Positions 20,753 through 30,117 of a stretch of DNA of 64,000 nt are shown here, piece after piece. Below the pieces are notes generated by a model. That model made no database searches. It had not been told where the DNA came from and saw nothing but the letters and a program-made list of their open reading frames with translations. Position 1 is the stretch's first letter. Each line of letters begins with the position of its first letter. The stretch lies in contig NZ_JAAVUX010000005.1 in assembly GCF_018449655.1 (NCBI RefSeq), positions 283,270-347,269 on the forward strand, in the 5' to 3' direction. Position numbers and translations under genes: made by a program. This DNA comes from Pseudomonas sp. dw_358 (GTDB lineage: Bacteria > Pseudomonadota > Gammaproteobacteria > Pseudomonadales > Pseudomonadaceae).

Positions 20753-20956
20753 AAAACCACCTGAGCAGAAGTGAATGCAGGGCTGCCGGCCGTGGCTGAC
20801 CGGTAACCCCTGGAAGTTGCCTGACGCAAGGGCGGCGCATTATAACCGGCGATCCGGCAAAGCGGGGCAGCAGGGTACTCACTGAATTTTTGCTTTCATG
20901 GCGTTCAAGGAAAAATCTGCTAACAATGCTGTCGATACGGCAGTCGATGGCTAAGT

Positions 20957-20962
20957 CATAAT
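20957..20962 (+). promoter_or_regulatory. candidate -10 for ompR-envZ
   Basis: CATAAT at 20957-20962 lies 26 bases before the ompR ATG, within the divergent tex/ompR interval. The -35 is not obvious, so activator dependence is possible. AAAGGAG at 20975-20981 is the ompR ribosome site. Confidence 0.35.
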
Positions 20963-20988
20963 GCGCACCGAGCTTAAAGGAGCGACCC

Positions 20989-21729
20989 ATGAGCAGCACT
21001 GCACAACCCGCCGAAGGGGAAAAGATCCTTATCGTTGACGACGACCCTGGCATCGCCAAATTACTGGAACGTTTTTTTGCGATCCATGGCTACCGCACAC
21101 GGTCGGTACCCAACGCCGAGCAAATGGATCGTCTGCTTGCCCGTGAAGTGTTCAACCTGATTGTTCTCGACGTCATGTTGCCTGGTGAAAGTGGTCTTTC
21201 TGCCTGCGCACGCCTGCGTGCCGCGAAAAATCAGGTGCCGATCATCATGCTGACTGCCCGGGGAGATGAAATGGCCCGTATCGAAGGGCTGGGGCTTGGC
21301 GCCGATGATTACCTGCCCAAACCGTTCAACCCGGAAGAGCTCGTGCTGAGGGTCAGAGCGGTATTGCGTCGTCAGGCACCCGCAGTGCCCGGCGCGCCGG
21401 GTGCGGATGACGAAGTGGTCACCTTTGGCGACTATGAGCTGTCCCTGGGCACTCGTGAGCTCAAGCGTGGTGACAAGATCCATATGTTGACCACCGGTGA
21501 GTTCGCGGTGCTCAAGGCTCTGGTCATGCACGCACGGGAACCCCTGACCCGTGACAAGCTGATGAACCTTGCGCGTGGTCGCGAGTGGGACGCGTTGGAG
21601 CGGTCGATCGACGTGCAGATTTCTCGATTGCGTCGCATGATCGAACCCGATCCATCCAAACCTCGTTACATCCAGACTGTCTGGGGTGTGGGCTATGTCT
21701 TCGTGCCGGATGGTAATGCCGGTAAGTGA
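20989..21729 (+). CDS. ompR: OmpR-family response regulator (AmgR-like)
   Basis: 246 residues: receiver domain with acidic pocket DDD (17-19), phospho-acceptor D61 in LIVLDVMLPGESGL and K111 in DDYLPKPF, then a winged-helix DNA-binding domain (TTGEFAVLKALVMHAREPLT through QTVWGVGYVFVPDG). It is encoded 129 bases upstream of its sensor kinase. In P. aeruginosa the orthologous pair next to tex and rimK is AmgRS, which answers membrane stress from misfolded proteins and gives intrinsic aminoglycoside tolerance; that role is inferred from synteny and family. Confidence 0.94.
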   Translation: MSSTAQPAEGEKILIVDDDPGIAKLLERFFAIHGYRTRSVPNAEQMDRLLAREVFNLIVLDVMLPGESGLSACARLRAAKNQVPIIMLTARGDEMARIEGLGLGADDYLPKPFNPEELVLRVRAVLRRQAPAVPGAPGADDEVVTFGDYELSLGTRELKRGDKIHMLTTGEFAVLKALVMHAREPLTRDKLMNLARGREWDALERSIDVQISRLRRMIEPDPSKPRYIQTVWGVGYVFVPDGNAGK

Positions 21730-21858
21730 TGGCCCCCTTGCAGGTGTACGCCCAGGGAGTCCCAGGTTTCATGATGAAACCACCGGGACGCCCTGCAGTG
21801 CGTGTTACGCAATGAGTGCGAGCAAGCTTGGTCCCTGCATTTCCCCTGGCCGTCATCT

Positions 21859-23172
21859 ATGAAAACCCCCGTCTGGTTTCCGCAAAGCTTTTTCTCTCGC
21901 ACCCTATGGTTGGTGCTCATTGTCGTGCTGTTCTCGAAGGCCCTTACCCTGGTCTATCTGTTGATGAACGAGGATGTGCTTGTCGATCGCCAATACAGCC
22001 ATGGGGTCGCCTTGACCCTGCGCGCTTATTGGGCAGCGGATGAAGAAAATCGCGACAAGATCGCCGAGGCCGCCGGGCTGATACGCGTGGTGGGTGGCGG
22101 TGTTCCCGAGGGTGAACAGCACTGGCCCTACAGCGAGATCTATCAACGCCAGATGCAGGCCGAGCTGGGGGATGACACCGAAGTGCGTCTGCGGGTGCAC
22201 GCCCCGCCAGCGCTCTGGGTGCAGGCGCCGAGCCTGGGGCCCGGCTGGTTGAAAGTGCCACTGTACCCCCACCCGTTGCGTGGCCAGAAGATCTGGAGTG
22301 TCCTGGGTTGGTTCCTGGCGATCGGCCTGTTGTCCACCGCGTCGGCCTGGATATTCGTGCGCCAGCTCAATCAACCGCTCAAGCGTCTGGTGTTTGCCGC
22401 GCGGCAACTGGGTCAGGGACGGAGCGTGCGCTTGCCTGTGTCGGACACGCCGAGCGAAATGACAGAGGTGTACAAGGCATTCAACCAGATGGCTGAAGAT
22501 GTCGAGCAGGCCGGGCGCGAGCGAGAGCTGATGCTGGCAGGCGTCTCCCATGACCTGCGCACGCCGCTGACTCGTCTGCGGCTGGCATTGGAATTGATGC
22601 CCAGCGACAACGAGTTCGCCGATGACATGGTCCGTGATATCGAGGACATGGATGCCATTCTTGACCAGTTTCTGGCGTTTATCCGGGACGGCCGGGACGA
22701 GGCCATCACTGAAGCCGATTTCAGCGACCTGGTGCGCGAAACCGTGCTGCCGTTCAATCAGCCCGAAGAACGGGTACGCTTGTGCCTCGAGCCGATTCCG
22801 CCGTTTCCGTTACGACGCATTTCACTCAAGCGCCTGCTGAACAACCTGATCGGCAATGCGCTTCATCACGCCGGAAACGGTGTGGAAGTCGCGGCCTACG
22901 TCTCGGGTGACGCCAATGCTCCCTACGTGGTGCTGAGCGTTCTGGACCGTGGCGCCGGCATTGATCCTTCGGAGCTGGCGGGGATCTTCGATCCGTTCAT
23001 TCGCGGGGATCGTGCGCGGACCGGCAAAGGTACGGGGCTGGGGTTGGCAATCGTCAAGCGCATCGCCGCCATGCACGGCGGCAATGTGGAGTTGCGCAAT
23101 CGATCAGGCGGTGGGCTTGAAGCCCGAGTCCGCCTGCCATTGGGACTGATGTTGCCCCGCGACGCCGTTTGA
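21859..23172 (+). CDS. envZ: EnvZ-family sensor histidine kinase (AmgS-like)
   Basis: 437 residues from ATG 21859. Two membrane segments (about 15-35 and 147-166) flank a periplasmic loop of about 110 residues. A HAMP domain, the H-box AGVSHDLRTPLTRLRLALEL (H231), and an HATPase domain follow, with the N box LLNNLIGNALHH, LDRGAGIDPSELAGIFDPF and GKGTGLGLAIVKRIA. It phosphorylates the OmpR-like partner upstream. The ribosome site is weak; an upstream in-frame ATG at 21802 is possible but would add a non-conserved leader. Confidence 0.92.
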   Translation: MKTPVWFPQSFFSRTLWLVLIVVLFSKALTLVYLLMNEDVLVDRQYSHGVALTLRAYWAADEENRDKIAEAAGLIRVVGGGVPEGEQHWPYSEIYQRQMQAELGDDTEVRLRVHAPPALWVQAPSLGPGWLKVPLYPHPLRGQKIWSVLGWFLAIGLLSTASAWIFVRQLNQPLKRLVFAARQLGQGRSVRLPVSDTPSEMTEVYKAFNQMAEDVEQAGRERELMLAGVSHDLRTPLTRLRLALELMPSDNEFADDMVRDIEDMDAILDQFLAFIRDGRDEAITEADFSDLVRETVLPFNQPEERVRLCLEPIPPFPLRRISLKRLLNNLIGNALHHAGNGVEVAAYVSGDANAPYVVLSVLDRGAGIDPSELAGIFDPFIRGDRARTGKGTGLGLAIVKRIAAMHGGNVELRNRSGGGLEARVRLPLGLMLPRDAV

Positions 23173-23176
23173 GCCC

Positions 23177-23192
23177 AGGGGGCATCACCCCT
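23177..23192. terminator. short hairpin between envZ and rimK
   Basis: AGGGG (23177-23181) pairs with CCCCT (23188-23192) across six bases between the convergent stops of envZ and rimK. It overlaps the rimK stop and has no T run, so termination is only suggested. Confidence 0.3.
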
Positions 23193-24090
23193 TGCCCTTG
23201 GTTCTCGCCAGGTTCGGGCCGCCATTCTTTTCCAGATACTCGATAATCATCCCGGCCACGTCCTTGCCAGTGGTGGTCTCGATGCCTTCGAGTCCCGGCG
23301 AGGAGTTGACTTCCATCACCAGCGGCCCATGGTTGGATCGCAGGATGTCCACGCCCGCCACGCTGAGGCCCATGACCTTGGCGGCACGAATGGCCGTCAT
23401 GCGTTCCTCGGGCGTAATCTTGATCAGGCTTGCACTGCCGCCGCGGTGCAGGTTCGAACGGAATTCACCCGGTTTGGCCTGACGTTTCATGGAAGCAATG
23501 ACCTTGTCGCCGACAACGAAGCAACGAATGTCGGCGCCGCCGGCTTCCTGGATGTACTCCTGGACCATGATGTCCTGCTTGAGCCCCATGAACGCTTCGA
23601 TTACCGACTCGGCGGCCTTGGTGGTCTCGCACAGCACCACCCCGATGCCTTGTGTGCCTTCCAGCACCTTGATCACCAAGGGCGCGCCGTTGACCATCTG
23701 GATCAGGTCCGGGATATCGTCGGGCGAGTGGGCAAAGCCGGTCACGGGCAAGCCGATACCTCGGCGCGAGAGCAGTTGCAGCGAGCGCAGCTTGTCCCGC
23801 GAGCGGGCGATGGCCACCGATTCGTTCAACGGAAACACGCCCATCATTTCGAACTGGCGCAGGACGGCGCAGCCATAGAAGGTCACCGAAGCGCCGATTC
23901 GAGGAATCACTGCATCGAAGGGCCCCAGCGGTTTGCCCCGGTAGTGAATCTGCGGTTTGTGGCTGGCAATGTTCATGTAGGCGCGCAGGGTGTCGATCAC
24001 CACAATTTCATGACCGCGCTCGATCCCTGCTTCAACCAGACGACGAGTGGAATACAGACGCGGGTTTCGCGACAGCACAGCGATTCTCAT
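23185..24090 (-). CDS. rimK: ribosomal protein S6 glutamate ligase RimK
   Basis: 301 residues of the ATP-grasp RimK family, which adds glutamates to the C-terminus of ribosomal protein S6. Typical features are the N-terminus [23 protein letters not shown]-grasp strands [16 protein letters not shown], the [15 protein letters not shown] segment and the metal-binding [14 protein letters not shown]. It overlaps the upstream rimB gene by four bases (ATGA). In P. fluorescens RimK activity remodels the proteome during plant colonisation and is modulated by RimA, RimB and cyclic-di-GMP; rimA is not adjacent here. Confidence 0.95.
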   Translation of the reverse strand: MRIAVLSRNPRLYSTRRLVEAGIERGHEIVVIDTLRAYMNIASHKPQIHYRGKPLGPFDAVIPRIGASVTFYGCAVLRQFEMMGVFPLNESVAIARSRDKLRSLQLLSRRGIGLPVTGFAHSPDDIPDLIQMVNGAPLVIKVLEGTQGIGVVLCETTKAAESVIEAFMGLKQDIMVQEYIQEAGGADIRCFVVGDKVIASMKRQAKPGEFRSNLHRGGSASLIKITPEERMTAIRAAKVMGLSVAGVDILRSNHGPLVMEVNSSPGLEGIETTTGKDVAGMIIEYLEKNGGPNLARTKGKG

Positions 24091-24569
24091 GCAACACCTG
24101 TGGTGGAGGAAGTAGAGACCGGATAGACCGGCTTGTCCTGAACGTATTTGAGGCCAGGGTTGACCACCAGATGGCCATCAACGAGGGCCTTGGAGCCCAG
24201 CAGCAGGCGATAACGCATGGCCTTGCGCGAGGCCAGGGTGAACTGCACCTTCCAGCTCAGATCACCCAGCGCCAGGGTCGTGCTGATCACGTAGCGGATT
24301 TCCGAATGGCCGTTGGAGCTCTTGATGGTTTTCATGGCCACCAGCATGGCCTCGCACCGTCGATGGCGCAGCTGCACCACTGTGCCCAGATGGGCGGTAA
24401 AGCGTACCCATTCCTGGCCATCGCGCTCGAACAACTCGATATCGGTGGCGTGCAGGCTGGAGGTACTGGCGCCGGTGTCGATCTTGGCCCGCAGGCCGGC
24501 GACCCCCAACTCCGGCAGCGCTACCCACTCGCGCAGGCCGATTACAGTCAAATGGTCGAAAGTCTTCAA
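24087..24569 (-). CDS. rimB: RimB-type retropepsin-like protease
   Basis: About 160 residues of the family annotated as ATP-dependent zinc protease but carrying a retropepsin-type [12 protein letters not shown] active-site motif (D31-T-G-A). Later motifs are [20 protein letters not shown] and [10 protein letters not shown]. The homologous start ([20 protein letters not shown]) corresponds here to a TTG at 24569; the frame stays open to another TTG at 24623, so the start is uncertain and no strong ribosome site decides it. It is coupled to rimK by an ATGA overlap, and RimB is reported as a modulator of RimK in P. fluorescens. Confidence 0.82.
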   Translation of the reverse strand: MKTFDHLTVIGLREWVALPELGVAGLRAKIDTGASTSSLHATDIELFERDGQEWVRFTAHLGTVVQLRHRRCEAMLVAMKTIKSSNGHSEIRYVISTTLALGDLSWKVQFTLASRKAMRYRLLLGSKALVDGHLVVNPGLKYVQDKPVYPVSTSSTTGVA

Positions 24570-24707
24570 ATGGATCAGCCAGCGGTAGTGGAAGGGCGGT
24601 TGGGTGTGCACGTAGTCGCTCAACGCACTCTAGCCGGAACCAGCGGTGGTTGCATCCGGTGGCTACGGTAGTAGAGTTTCATTATATTTTTTGGTCGGAG
24701 CATCACG

Positions 24708-25115
24708 TTGGCGCAAAAAGAATTGGAAGACGACAAGGTCAGGCTCGATAAATGGTTATGGGCGGCGAGGTTCTACAAGACCCGTGCGCTGGCCAAGGCG
24801 GCCATAGAAAGCGGCAAGGTGCACTGTCGCGGCGAGCGCTGCAAACCCAGCAAGGAGCCGCGGATAGGGGATGAATTGCAGATTCGTGCCGGTTTCGAGG
24901 AGCGCACCGTCGTGGTTCAGGCGCTTTCCATCGTTCGCCGTGGCGCTCCTGAAGCACAGACGCTGTACGCCGAAACCGCGCAGAGCATCGACCGCCGCGA
25001 GCAGGCGGCGGCCCAGCGCAAGGCAGGCGCACTGGGCGTAACAACTGATGGCAAACCCACCAAGAAGCAACGCCGTCAGTTGGTCGACTTTCGCGGCAAC
25101 GTGCGCGACGTATGA
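24708..25115 (+). CDS. hslR: Hsp15-like S4 domain RNA-binding protein
   Basis: 135 residues; an S4 domain (RLDKWLWAARFYKTRALAKA, about 12-58) followed by a basic, Lys/Arg/Gln-rich tail is the layout of Hsp15, which rescues stalled 50S subunits carrying nascent chains after heat shock. The start is TTG 24708 behind GGAG; no ATG gives a better N-terminus. It lies two genes from hslO, as in other gammaproteobacteria where hslR and hslO form a heat-shock cluster, but here a PAP2 gene separates them. Confidence 0.9.
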   Translation: MAQKELEDDKVRLDKWLWAARFYKTRALAKAAIESGKVHCRGERCKPSKEPRIGDELQIRAGFEERTVVVQALSIVRRGAPEAQTLYAETAQSIDRREQAAAQRKAGALGVTTDGKPTKKQRRQLVDFRGNVRDV

Positions 25116-25128
25116 TGGTCAGTGGCTA

Positions 25129-25926
25129 TCAGGCGCTGACCACACTGAGGCAGCGCACCAGCGGGATGTGCTTGCCCACTCGGAACAATGGCGCGGTCAA
25201 GCGCAGCAGCCACTCACTGGTCGCGGCGGCGAACGGGGTGAAAAAGCCCCAGCCCAGCGCCATGACCGCCAGCAGTACGCCGCCGATGTAGTCGTCCTGG
25301 CCCCAGTGGGCGCCGGCCACCAAGCGCGGCATGCTGAACAGCACGACCAATGCCCAGACGATGAAGCCCTGGGCCTTGTTGCGCAAAAATTGCGTCATGA
25401 ACAGGCCCCAGATCAGCAGCACCGAGGCATGGTCACCCGGAAAACTCTGATTGGAGGAGTCCTTGATCTGCAGCTTCTTGTCGATGTGCGGGTAGAAGTC
25501 GCTCAGGTGCACGGCATCGGGCATGACCATGGAGATGCTGTCGTGCTGCAGGTTCGACGAATCTATCCATTTTGAAAACAGGGTACGAATTACCACCATC
25601 AGCAGCAGAATCGCCACGAAGCCGAGAATCGCCTGGCGTACTTGAACGGCCTTGAACACCCAATCGCCCTTGATCAACAGGCTCAGCAGGATCACACCAA
25701 CTACCAGGTCGAAAGGGCGTACGCTACCCACCGCCCAGATAATCCGCCACGCAGGGCTGGTGGCCAGAGGCTGGTTGAGGATGCGATAGAACCACTCGTC
25801 GAATGATGCACACAAAGCATGGCCGACCGGCCATATCCAGAAACACAAAAGCGCAATCGAGATTAAATTACAGGTTACCAAAGCGCGAATGTTCCACCTG
25901 GCTTGGAACAGTGCGGGTTTGTTCAT
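25129..25926 (-). CDS. PAP2 family membrane phosphatase
   Basis: 265 residues from ATG 25926 behind AAGGGG. About six membrane helices surround a PAP2 active site: SFPGDHASVLLIWG (equivalent to the PSGH motif, with GDH in place of SGH) and MPRLVAGAHWGQDD (the S/PRxxxxxHxxxD motif). The first, K-x6-RP motif is not clear. Such enzymes remove phosphate from lipid substrates such as undecaprenyl pyrophosphate, phosphatidate or lipid A at the outer leaflet; which one applies cannot be told. It sits between convergent hslR and divergent hslO. Confidence 0.85.
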   Translation of the reverse strand: MNKPALFQARWNIRALVTCNLISIALLCFWIWPVGHALCASFDEWFYRILNQPLATSPAWRIIWAVGSVRPFDLVVGVILLSLLIKGDWVFKAVQVRQAILGFVAILLLMVVIRTLFSKWIDSSNLQHDSISMVMPDAVHLSDFYPHIDKKLQIKDSSNQSFPGDHASVLLIWGLFMTQFLRNKAQGFIVWALVVLFSMPRLVAGAHWGQDDYIGGVLLAVMALGWGFFTPFAAATSEWLLRLTAPLFRVGKHIPLVRCLSVVSA

Positions 25927-26050
25927 AAGATACCCCTTGACCCATGACTGACTGCAACCCTGACTGGGTGCGTGACGCGCTTTATAGGCGCTTGCCGCGT
26001 TTTTGTCATCATTGGAAACCTTATTGTCATTTAGATCAGATACGAGACCT

Positions 26051-26953
26051 ATGCACGATTTGCCGGACACCGACTTCACCCAGCGCTTCATTTTCGACAA
26101 CAGTGACGTTCGCGGCGAGCTGGTAGCGCTTGAGCAGAGCTATGCCGAAGTATTGGCCAAGCACGCCTACCCCGAGCCGGTCGCTCAGTTGCTGGGGGAG
26201 TTCATGGCTGCCGCTGCATTGCTGGTGGGGACCCTTAAGTTCGACGGCCTGCTGATACTGCAGGCGCGCTCCGAGGGACCGGTCCCGCTGTTGATGATCG
26301 AGTGCTCCAGCGAGCGCGATATCCGCGGCCTGGCGCGCTATGACGCTGCGCGCATCGAGCCCAGCGACGGTCTGCCCCAGTTGATGCCTGAAGGCACCTT
26401 GGCCATGACCATCGACCCGACCAATGGCCAGCGTTATCAAGGCATCGTGGCGCTGGACGGCAATGATTTGTCCGAGTGTTTTTCCAATTACTTCGCCCTG
26501 TCCGAGCAGCTCGGCACACGTTTCTGGTTGCGCGCCGATGGCACCCGTGCCCGTGGTTTGCTGTTGCAGCAGTTGCCGCGCGAGATGCAAAAGGATGATG
26601 AAGACCGTGAAGCCAGCTGGCAGCACATCACTGCGCTGGCGCAGACCCTCAAGACCGAGGAACTGCTGAGTCTGGACAACGAAACCGTGCTGCACCGCCT
26701 TTATCATGAAGACCCGGTGCGCCTGTTCGACGTTCAGCCACTACGCTTCAAGTGCAGCTGTTCGCGGGAGCGTTCGGCCCGTGCGCTGATCAGCCTCGGA
26801 CATGAAGACGCACGGCTATTATTGACTGAGCACGGTGGATCGGTGGAGATTGATTGCCAGTTCTGTAATCAGCGCTACCTCTTCGACAGTGCCGACGTAG
26901 AGCAGTTGTTCGCCGGAGCGGGCGTAGATTCGCCGTCAGATACCCGTCACTGA
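26051..26953 (+). CDS. hslO: 33-kDa redox chaperone Hsp33
   Basis: 300 residues, normal for Hsp33, a chaperone activated by oxidative unfolding. The four zinc-binding redox cysteines are C235 and C237 (CSC) and C269 and C272 (CQFC) near the C-terminus. The N-terminal domain has [20 protein letters not shown] and the later [14 protein letters not shown] segment. The start at ATG 26051 aligns with the family; upstream in-frame codons are rejected. It diverges from the PAP2 gene and precedes pckA. Confidence 0.95.
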   Translation: MHDLPDTDFTQRFIFDNSDVRGELVALEQSYAEVLAKHAYPEPVAQLLGEFMAAAALLVGTLKFDGLLILQARSEGPVPLLMIECSSERDIRGLARYDAARIEPSDGLPQLMPEGTLAMTIDPTNGQRYQGIVALDGNDLSECFSNYFALSEQLGTRFWLRADGTRARGLLLQQLPREMQKDDEDREASWQHITALAQTLKTEELLSLDNETVLHRLYHEDPVRLFDVQPLRFKCSCSRERSARALISLGHEDARLLLTEHGGSVEIDCQFCNQRYLFDSADVEQLFAGAGVDSPSDTRH

Positions 26954-27041
26954 AACATTTCAGCACTGCCAGGTGAACAAAGGTGCGCCGGTTTAACGCC
27001 GTTTCGACAGGAGGCCCCTTCTCGAAAGGCCTATTCCTAGG

Positions 27042-27091
27042 CATAATCCGGCCACTTTTACTGCTGTAGTAGGTTTTCGCTTTCTACTACA
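27042..27091 (+). promoter_or_regulatory. pckA promoter and leader stem-loop
   Basis: CATAAT (27042-27047) is a good -10. About 18 bases downstream, TGTAGTAG (27065-27072) pairs with CTACTACA (27084-27091) around an 11-base loop, ending 41 bases before the pckA ATG. The dyad could act as a leader hairpin or as an operator just past the start site. Confidence 0.45.
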
Positions 27092-27132
27092 AAACGTTTG
27101 GAGCACTCGGCCACTGGCCTACGGGGAACCTC

Positions 27133-28677
27133 ATGACGCAAGCCAACAACGCCGTGTACATTGACATCAGCACCGCTCAACTGGTGGAAGAAGCCATTCG
27201 ACGTGGTGAGGGCGAGCTCGCCGCCAATGGCTCGCTGGTCGTGAAAACAGGTCACCGCACCGGCCGTTCGCCGGTCGATCGCTTTATCGTCGAAGATGCC
27301 GTAACCCGCGACACCGTGTCCTGGGGACCCATCAACCGCAAGTTCCCGTCGGACAAGTTCGACGCGTTGTGGGATCGCGTGCAGGCCTACGTGGACGAGC
27401 GTGAGCACTTCGTTTCTCACGTTCATGTCGGTTCCGACGAAGCGCACTACCTGCCGGTCAAAATGACCACTGAAACCGCTTGGCACAATCTGTTCGGCCG
27501 TTGTCTGTTCATCAACCCGGCACAGTACAACCCGTCGGCCAAGCAGGAGTGGCAAGTGCTCAACGCCCCTTGGTTCGTGTGCGAGCCCGAGCGCGATGGC
27601 ACCAATTCCGATGGCACCGTGATCATCAATTTCGCCGAAAAGAAAGTGCTGATCGCAGGCATGCGTTACGCCGGTGAAATGAAGAAGGCCATGTTCTCGG
27701 TGCAGAACTTCCTGCTTCCGGCCGTCGACGTCCTGCCGATGCACTGCGCGGCCAACATGGGCGAGGAGGGTGATGTCACTTTGTTCTTCGGCCTGTCTGG
27801 CACCGGCAAGACCACCCTGTCTGCCGATGAAAGCCGTTACCTGATCGGTGACGACGAGCACGGCTGGGGCGTAGGCGTGGTGTTCAATATCGAAGGGGGG
27901 TGCTACGCCAAATGCATCGACCTGACCGAGAAGAACGAGCCGGTCATCTGGAAAGCCATTCAGTTCGGCGCTGTGCTGGAGAACGTCGTTCTGCACCCTG
28001 AGACCCGCCTGCCGGACTATACCGACGACAGCCTGACCCAGAACAGCCGTGCGGCCTACCCGCGCGAGCTGATCGACAAGCGCGCGCCGTTGAACCTGGG
28101 CGGCGAGCCCAATGCCGTGATCTTCCTGACCTGCGACCTGACTGGCGTGTTGCCGCCGGTGTCGATCCTCAGCGAGGAGCAGGCCGCCTATCACTTCCTG
28201 TCGGGTTACACCGCGCTGGTGGGCTCCACCGAGATGGGTTCGGGCAGCGGCATCAAGTCGACCTTCTCCACCTGCTTCGGTGCGCCGTTCTTCCCGCGTC
28301 CCGCAGGCGAGTACGCCGAACTGCTGATCAAGCGCATTCGCGGCTTCGGCTCGAAGGTCTACCTGGTCAATACCGGCTGGACCGGTGGGGGCTACGGTGT
28401 CGGCAAACGCTTCAACATCCCGACCACCCGGGGCGTCATTGCTGCCATCCAGAGCGGCGCGCTGATGGGTGCTGAAACCGAGCACCTGGCCACCATCAAC
28501 CTCGACGTACCGAAGCAGGTGCCGGGTGTCGATACCGGCCTGCTCAATCCCCGCAACACCTGGGCTGACAAGGCTGCCTACGACGAAGCAGCCAAAGGCC
28601 TGGCCTCGCTGTTCATCGAGAACTTCAAGAAGTTCGACGTGAGCGATGCCATCAAGGCCGCCGGCCCTCAGCTGTAA
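27133..28677 (+). CDS. pckA: phosphoenolpyruvate carboxykinase (ATP)
   Basis: 514 residues of the ATP-dependent PEPCK family, which decarboxylates and phosphorylates oxaloacetate to PEP for gluconeogenesis. [11 protein letters not shown] (oxaloacetate binding), the kinase-1a P-loop [11 protein letters not shown] at 220-230, [10 protein letters not shown] (kinase-2/metal) and [14 protein letters not shown] (adenine/active-site loop) are all present. It is monocistronic, ending in a strong bidirectional terminator. The stem-loop in its leader may be regulatory. Confidence 0.97.
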   Translation: MTQANNAVYIDISTAQLVEEAIRRGEGELAANGSLVVKTGHRTGRSPVDRFIVEDAVTRDTVSWGPINRKFPSDKFDALWDRVQAYVDEREHFVSHVHVGSDEAHYLPVKMTTETAWHNLFGRCLFINPAQYNPSAKQEWQVLNAPWFVCEPERDGTNSDGTVIINFAEKKVLIAGMRYAGEMKKAMFSVQNFLLPAVDVLPMHCAANMGEEGDVTLFFGLSGTGKTTLSADESRYLIGDDEHGWGVGVVFNIEGGCYAKCIDLTEKNEPVIWKAIQFGAVLENVVLHPETRLPDYTDDSLTQNSRAAYPRELIDKRAPLNLGGEPNAVIFLTCDLTGVLPPVSILSEEQAAYHFLSGYTALVGSTEMGSGSGIKSTFSTCFGAPFFPRPAGEYAELLIKRIRGFGSKVYLVNTGWTGGGYGVGKRFNIPTTRGVIAAIQSGALMGAETEHLATINLDVPKQVPGVDTGLLNPRNTWADKAAYDEAAKGLASLFIENFKKFDVSDAIKAAGPQL

Positions 28678-28683
28678 GCCGCC

Positions 28684-28729
28684 GCCAGCCATGAAAAAAC
28701 CGCCCTCGGGCGGTTTTTTCATGGCTGGC
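28684..28729. terminator. bidirectional terminator after pckA
   Basis: A perfect 22-bp inverted repeat with a two-base centre: arms 28684-28705 and 28708-28729. The core is ACCGCCC/GGGCGGT flanked by A6 and T6, so each strand has a GC stem followed by six T. It lies between the convergent stops of pckA and the hypothetical membrane protein. Confidence 0.95.
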
Positions 28730-28731
28730 GT

Positions 28732-29535
28732 TCAACCGTCGGAAGGGTCGAAGGTTTTCGTTGCCGTGCAATAGCGAGTCTGGGCCACCTTGCCGGCCTC
28801 GTCCCCGTTGTTTTCCACTCGACTACCCCACTCCTTGCACTGCTCCTTGAAGTAGACCTGCGCGGATCGCCGGCACTCACGCCGCTCGATCGAACCGCCG
28901 CTGAAGTTTGCGCAGACGCTGTTGTTGTCGATCACGTTATCGCTGATACGCCACATGGCCCGGTATGCATTGCGCCCGTCCCATTCGCGCAGGGTCACAA
29001 TCGCGACCTGGAAGGGTTTGTGGCGCTTGACGGCAGGTCGGTCCTGGCTGGACTTGTAACCGGCCATGTACTGCGCCGACACCATGCTGCTCGCGGTATT
29101 CGCCGTATCAGGCTGGCCGCCTGGACCAAAGCGGCAGTCGGCAACGCTCTGGTCGATGACATTGCCTTGTTTCAGGCACTTGTCCAACGGCTGAGGCGCC
29201 GCGGTAGCGAGCTGTGGTGTGGTGGTGACGGGCAGTGAAATGTCGATGTGCTGAACCACCGGCTGCGGGTCTGGCTCCGGGGCCGAGGGCTCGGGGCCTT
29301 GCGTTTGTGCGACGGCCGGCGCTGTGACCATGGAGACGCTGGCCTGAGGCCTGGCGCCGAACAGTTGCGAGCTGAGCAACCAGCCGGCAACCGCGAACAA
29401 CAGCAGGTACACCACCAGGCGGGCGCTGGATCTGCCGGTTTTGGGCGGCGTGGGACGGCTGCCCAGCACCACATCGAATTCGCCTGGGCGTGGCCGTTGA
29501 ATATGGGTGACACCCTCGTCCCTGGGTTCCAGCAT
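28732..29535 (-). CDS. hypothetical single-pass membrane protein with six-cysteine periplasmic domain
   Basis: 267 residues I do not recognise. A cytoplasmic N-terminus (about 1-37, Pro/Arg-rich) is followed by one hydrophobic helix (about 38-57, LVVYLLLFAVAGWLL), a Pro/Gln/Thr-rich linker (about 70-112) and a C-terminal domain with six cysteines (KCLK, ADCRFG, SVCANF, RECRRS, EQCKEW, RYCTA). An even cysteine count beyond the helix suggests three disulfides in the periplasm. A short ribosome site precedes the ATG at 29535. It converges on pckA and diverges from a thioesterase gene. Function unknown. Confidence 0.7.
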   Translation of the reverse strand: MLEPRDEGVTHIQRPRPGEFDVVLGSRPTPPKTGRSSARLVVYLLLFAVAGWLLSSQLFGARPQASVSMVTAPAVAQTQGPEPSAPEPDPQPVVQHIDISLPVTTTPQLATAAPQPLDKCLKQGNVIDQSVADCRFGPGGQPDTANTASSMVSAQYMAGYKSSQDRPAVKRHKPFQVAIVTLREWDGRNAYRAMWRISDNVIDNNSVCANFSGGSIERRECRRSAQVYFKEQCKEWGSRVENNGDEAGKVAQTRYCTATKTFDPSDG

Positions 29536-29666
29536 GGCTCCATCCTCCGCGATGGTACTCTGGTTGCGATGGCGAGGTTAAACCGACGGCGAAGGCTTGC
29601 CTAGTGGGTTTGTGCTAGTGGCGGGGCAATGCCAACATGGCGTCTGTGCCCACCCGAGAACCGACC

Positions 29667-30095
29667 ATGACCGACCCTGCCGCGCAACGCAGTCATTTTT
29701 CCCATTTTCAGCCCATTACCACTCGCTGGCACGACAATGACCTCTATGGCCATATCAACAACGTGACCTATTACAGCTTTTTCGACACGGCGGTGAACAC
29801 CTACTTGATCGAGCAAGGCGGCCTGGACATTCATGATGGAGCGGTTGTCGGGCTGGTGGTCAGCTCGGCCTGCGACTACTTTGCGTCGGTGGCGTTTCCC
29901 GAGCGTGTCGAGGTGGGTTTGCGCGTCGGCAAGCTGGGTACCAGCTCTGTGCAGTACGAGCTGGCAGTATTCAAGCTTGGGGAGGATGAGCCCTGCGCGG
30001 CAGGGCGCTTTGTCCATGTTTTCGTGGAGAGGGTATCGAATCGGCCGGTGGCGATTCCTGAGGCGCTGCGAGCGGCCTTGGCAGGAATCGCCTGA
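29667..30095 (+). CDS. acyl-CoA thioesterase, 4HBT hotdog family
   Basis: 142 residues from ATG 29667 (an ATG at 29637 is an alternative). The signature RWHDNDLYGHINNVTYYSFF (D in the DxxGHxNN motif) marks 4-hydroxybenzoyl-CoA-type thioesterases, followed by the usual VSSACDYFASVAFPERVEVG strand region. It probably hydrolyses short or medium acyl-CoA thioesters; the substrate is not evident. It converges on the molybdoenzyme gene with a 22-base gap. Confidence 0.87.
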   Translation: MTDPAAQRSHFSHFQPITTRWHDNDLYGHINNVTYYSFFDTAVNTYLIEQGGLDIHDGAVVGLVVSSACDYFASVAFPERVEVGLRVGKLGTSSVQYELAVFKLGEDEPCAAGRFVHVFVERVSNRPVAIPEALRAALAGIA

Positions 30096-30117
30096 ACACT
30101 ACAGGGGACAGGCTTGA

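Noticed and set aside
27058..28722. 554-codon minus-strand open frame
   Set aside because: Antisense to pckA and runs through the pckA terminator; no family features.
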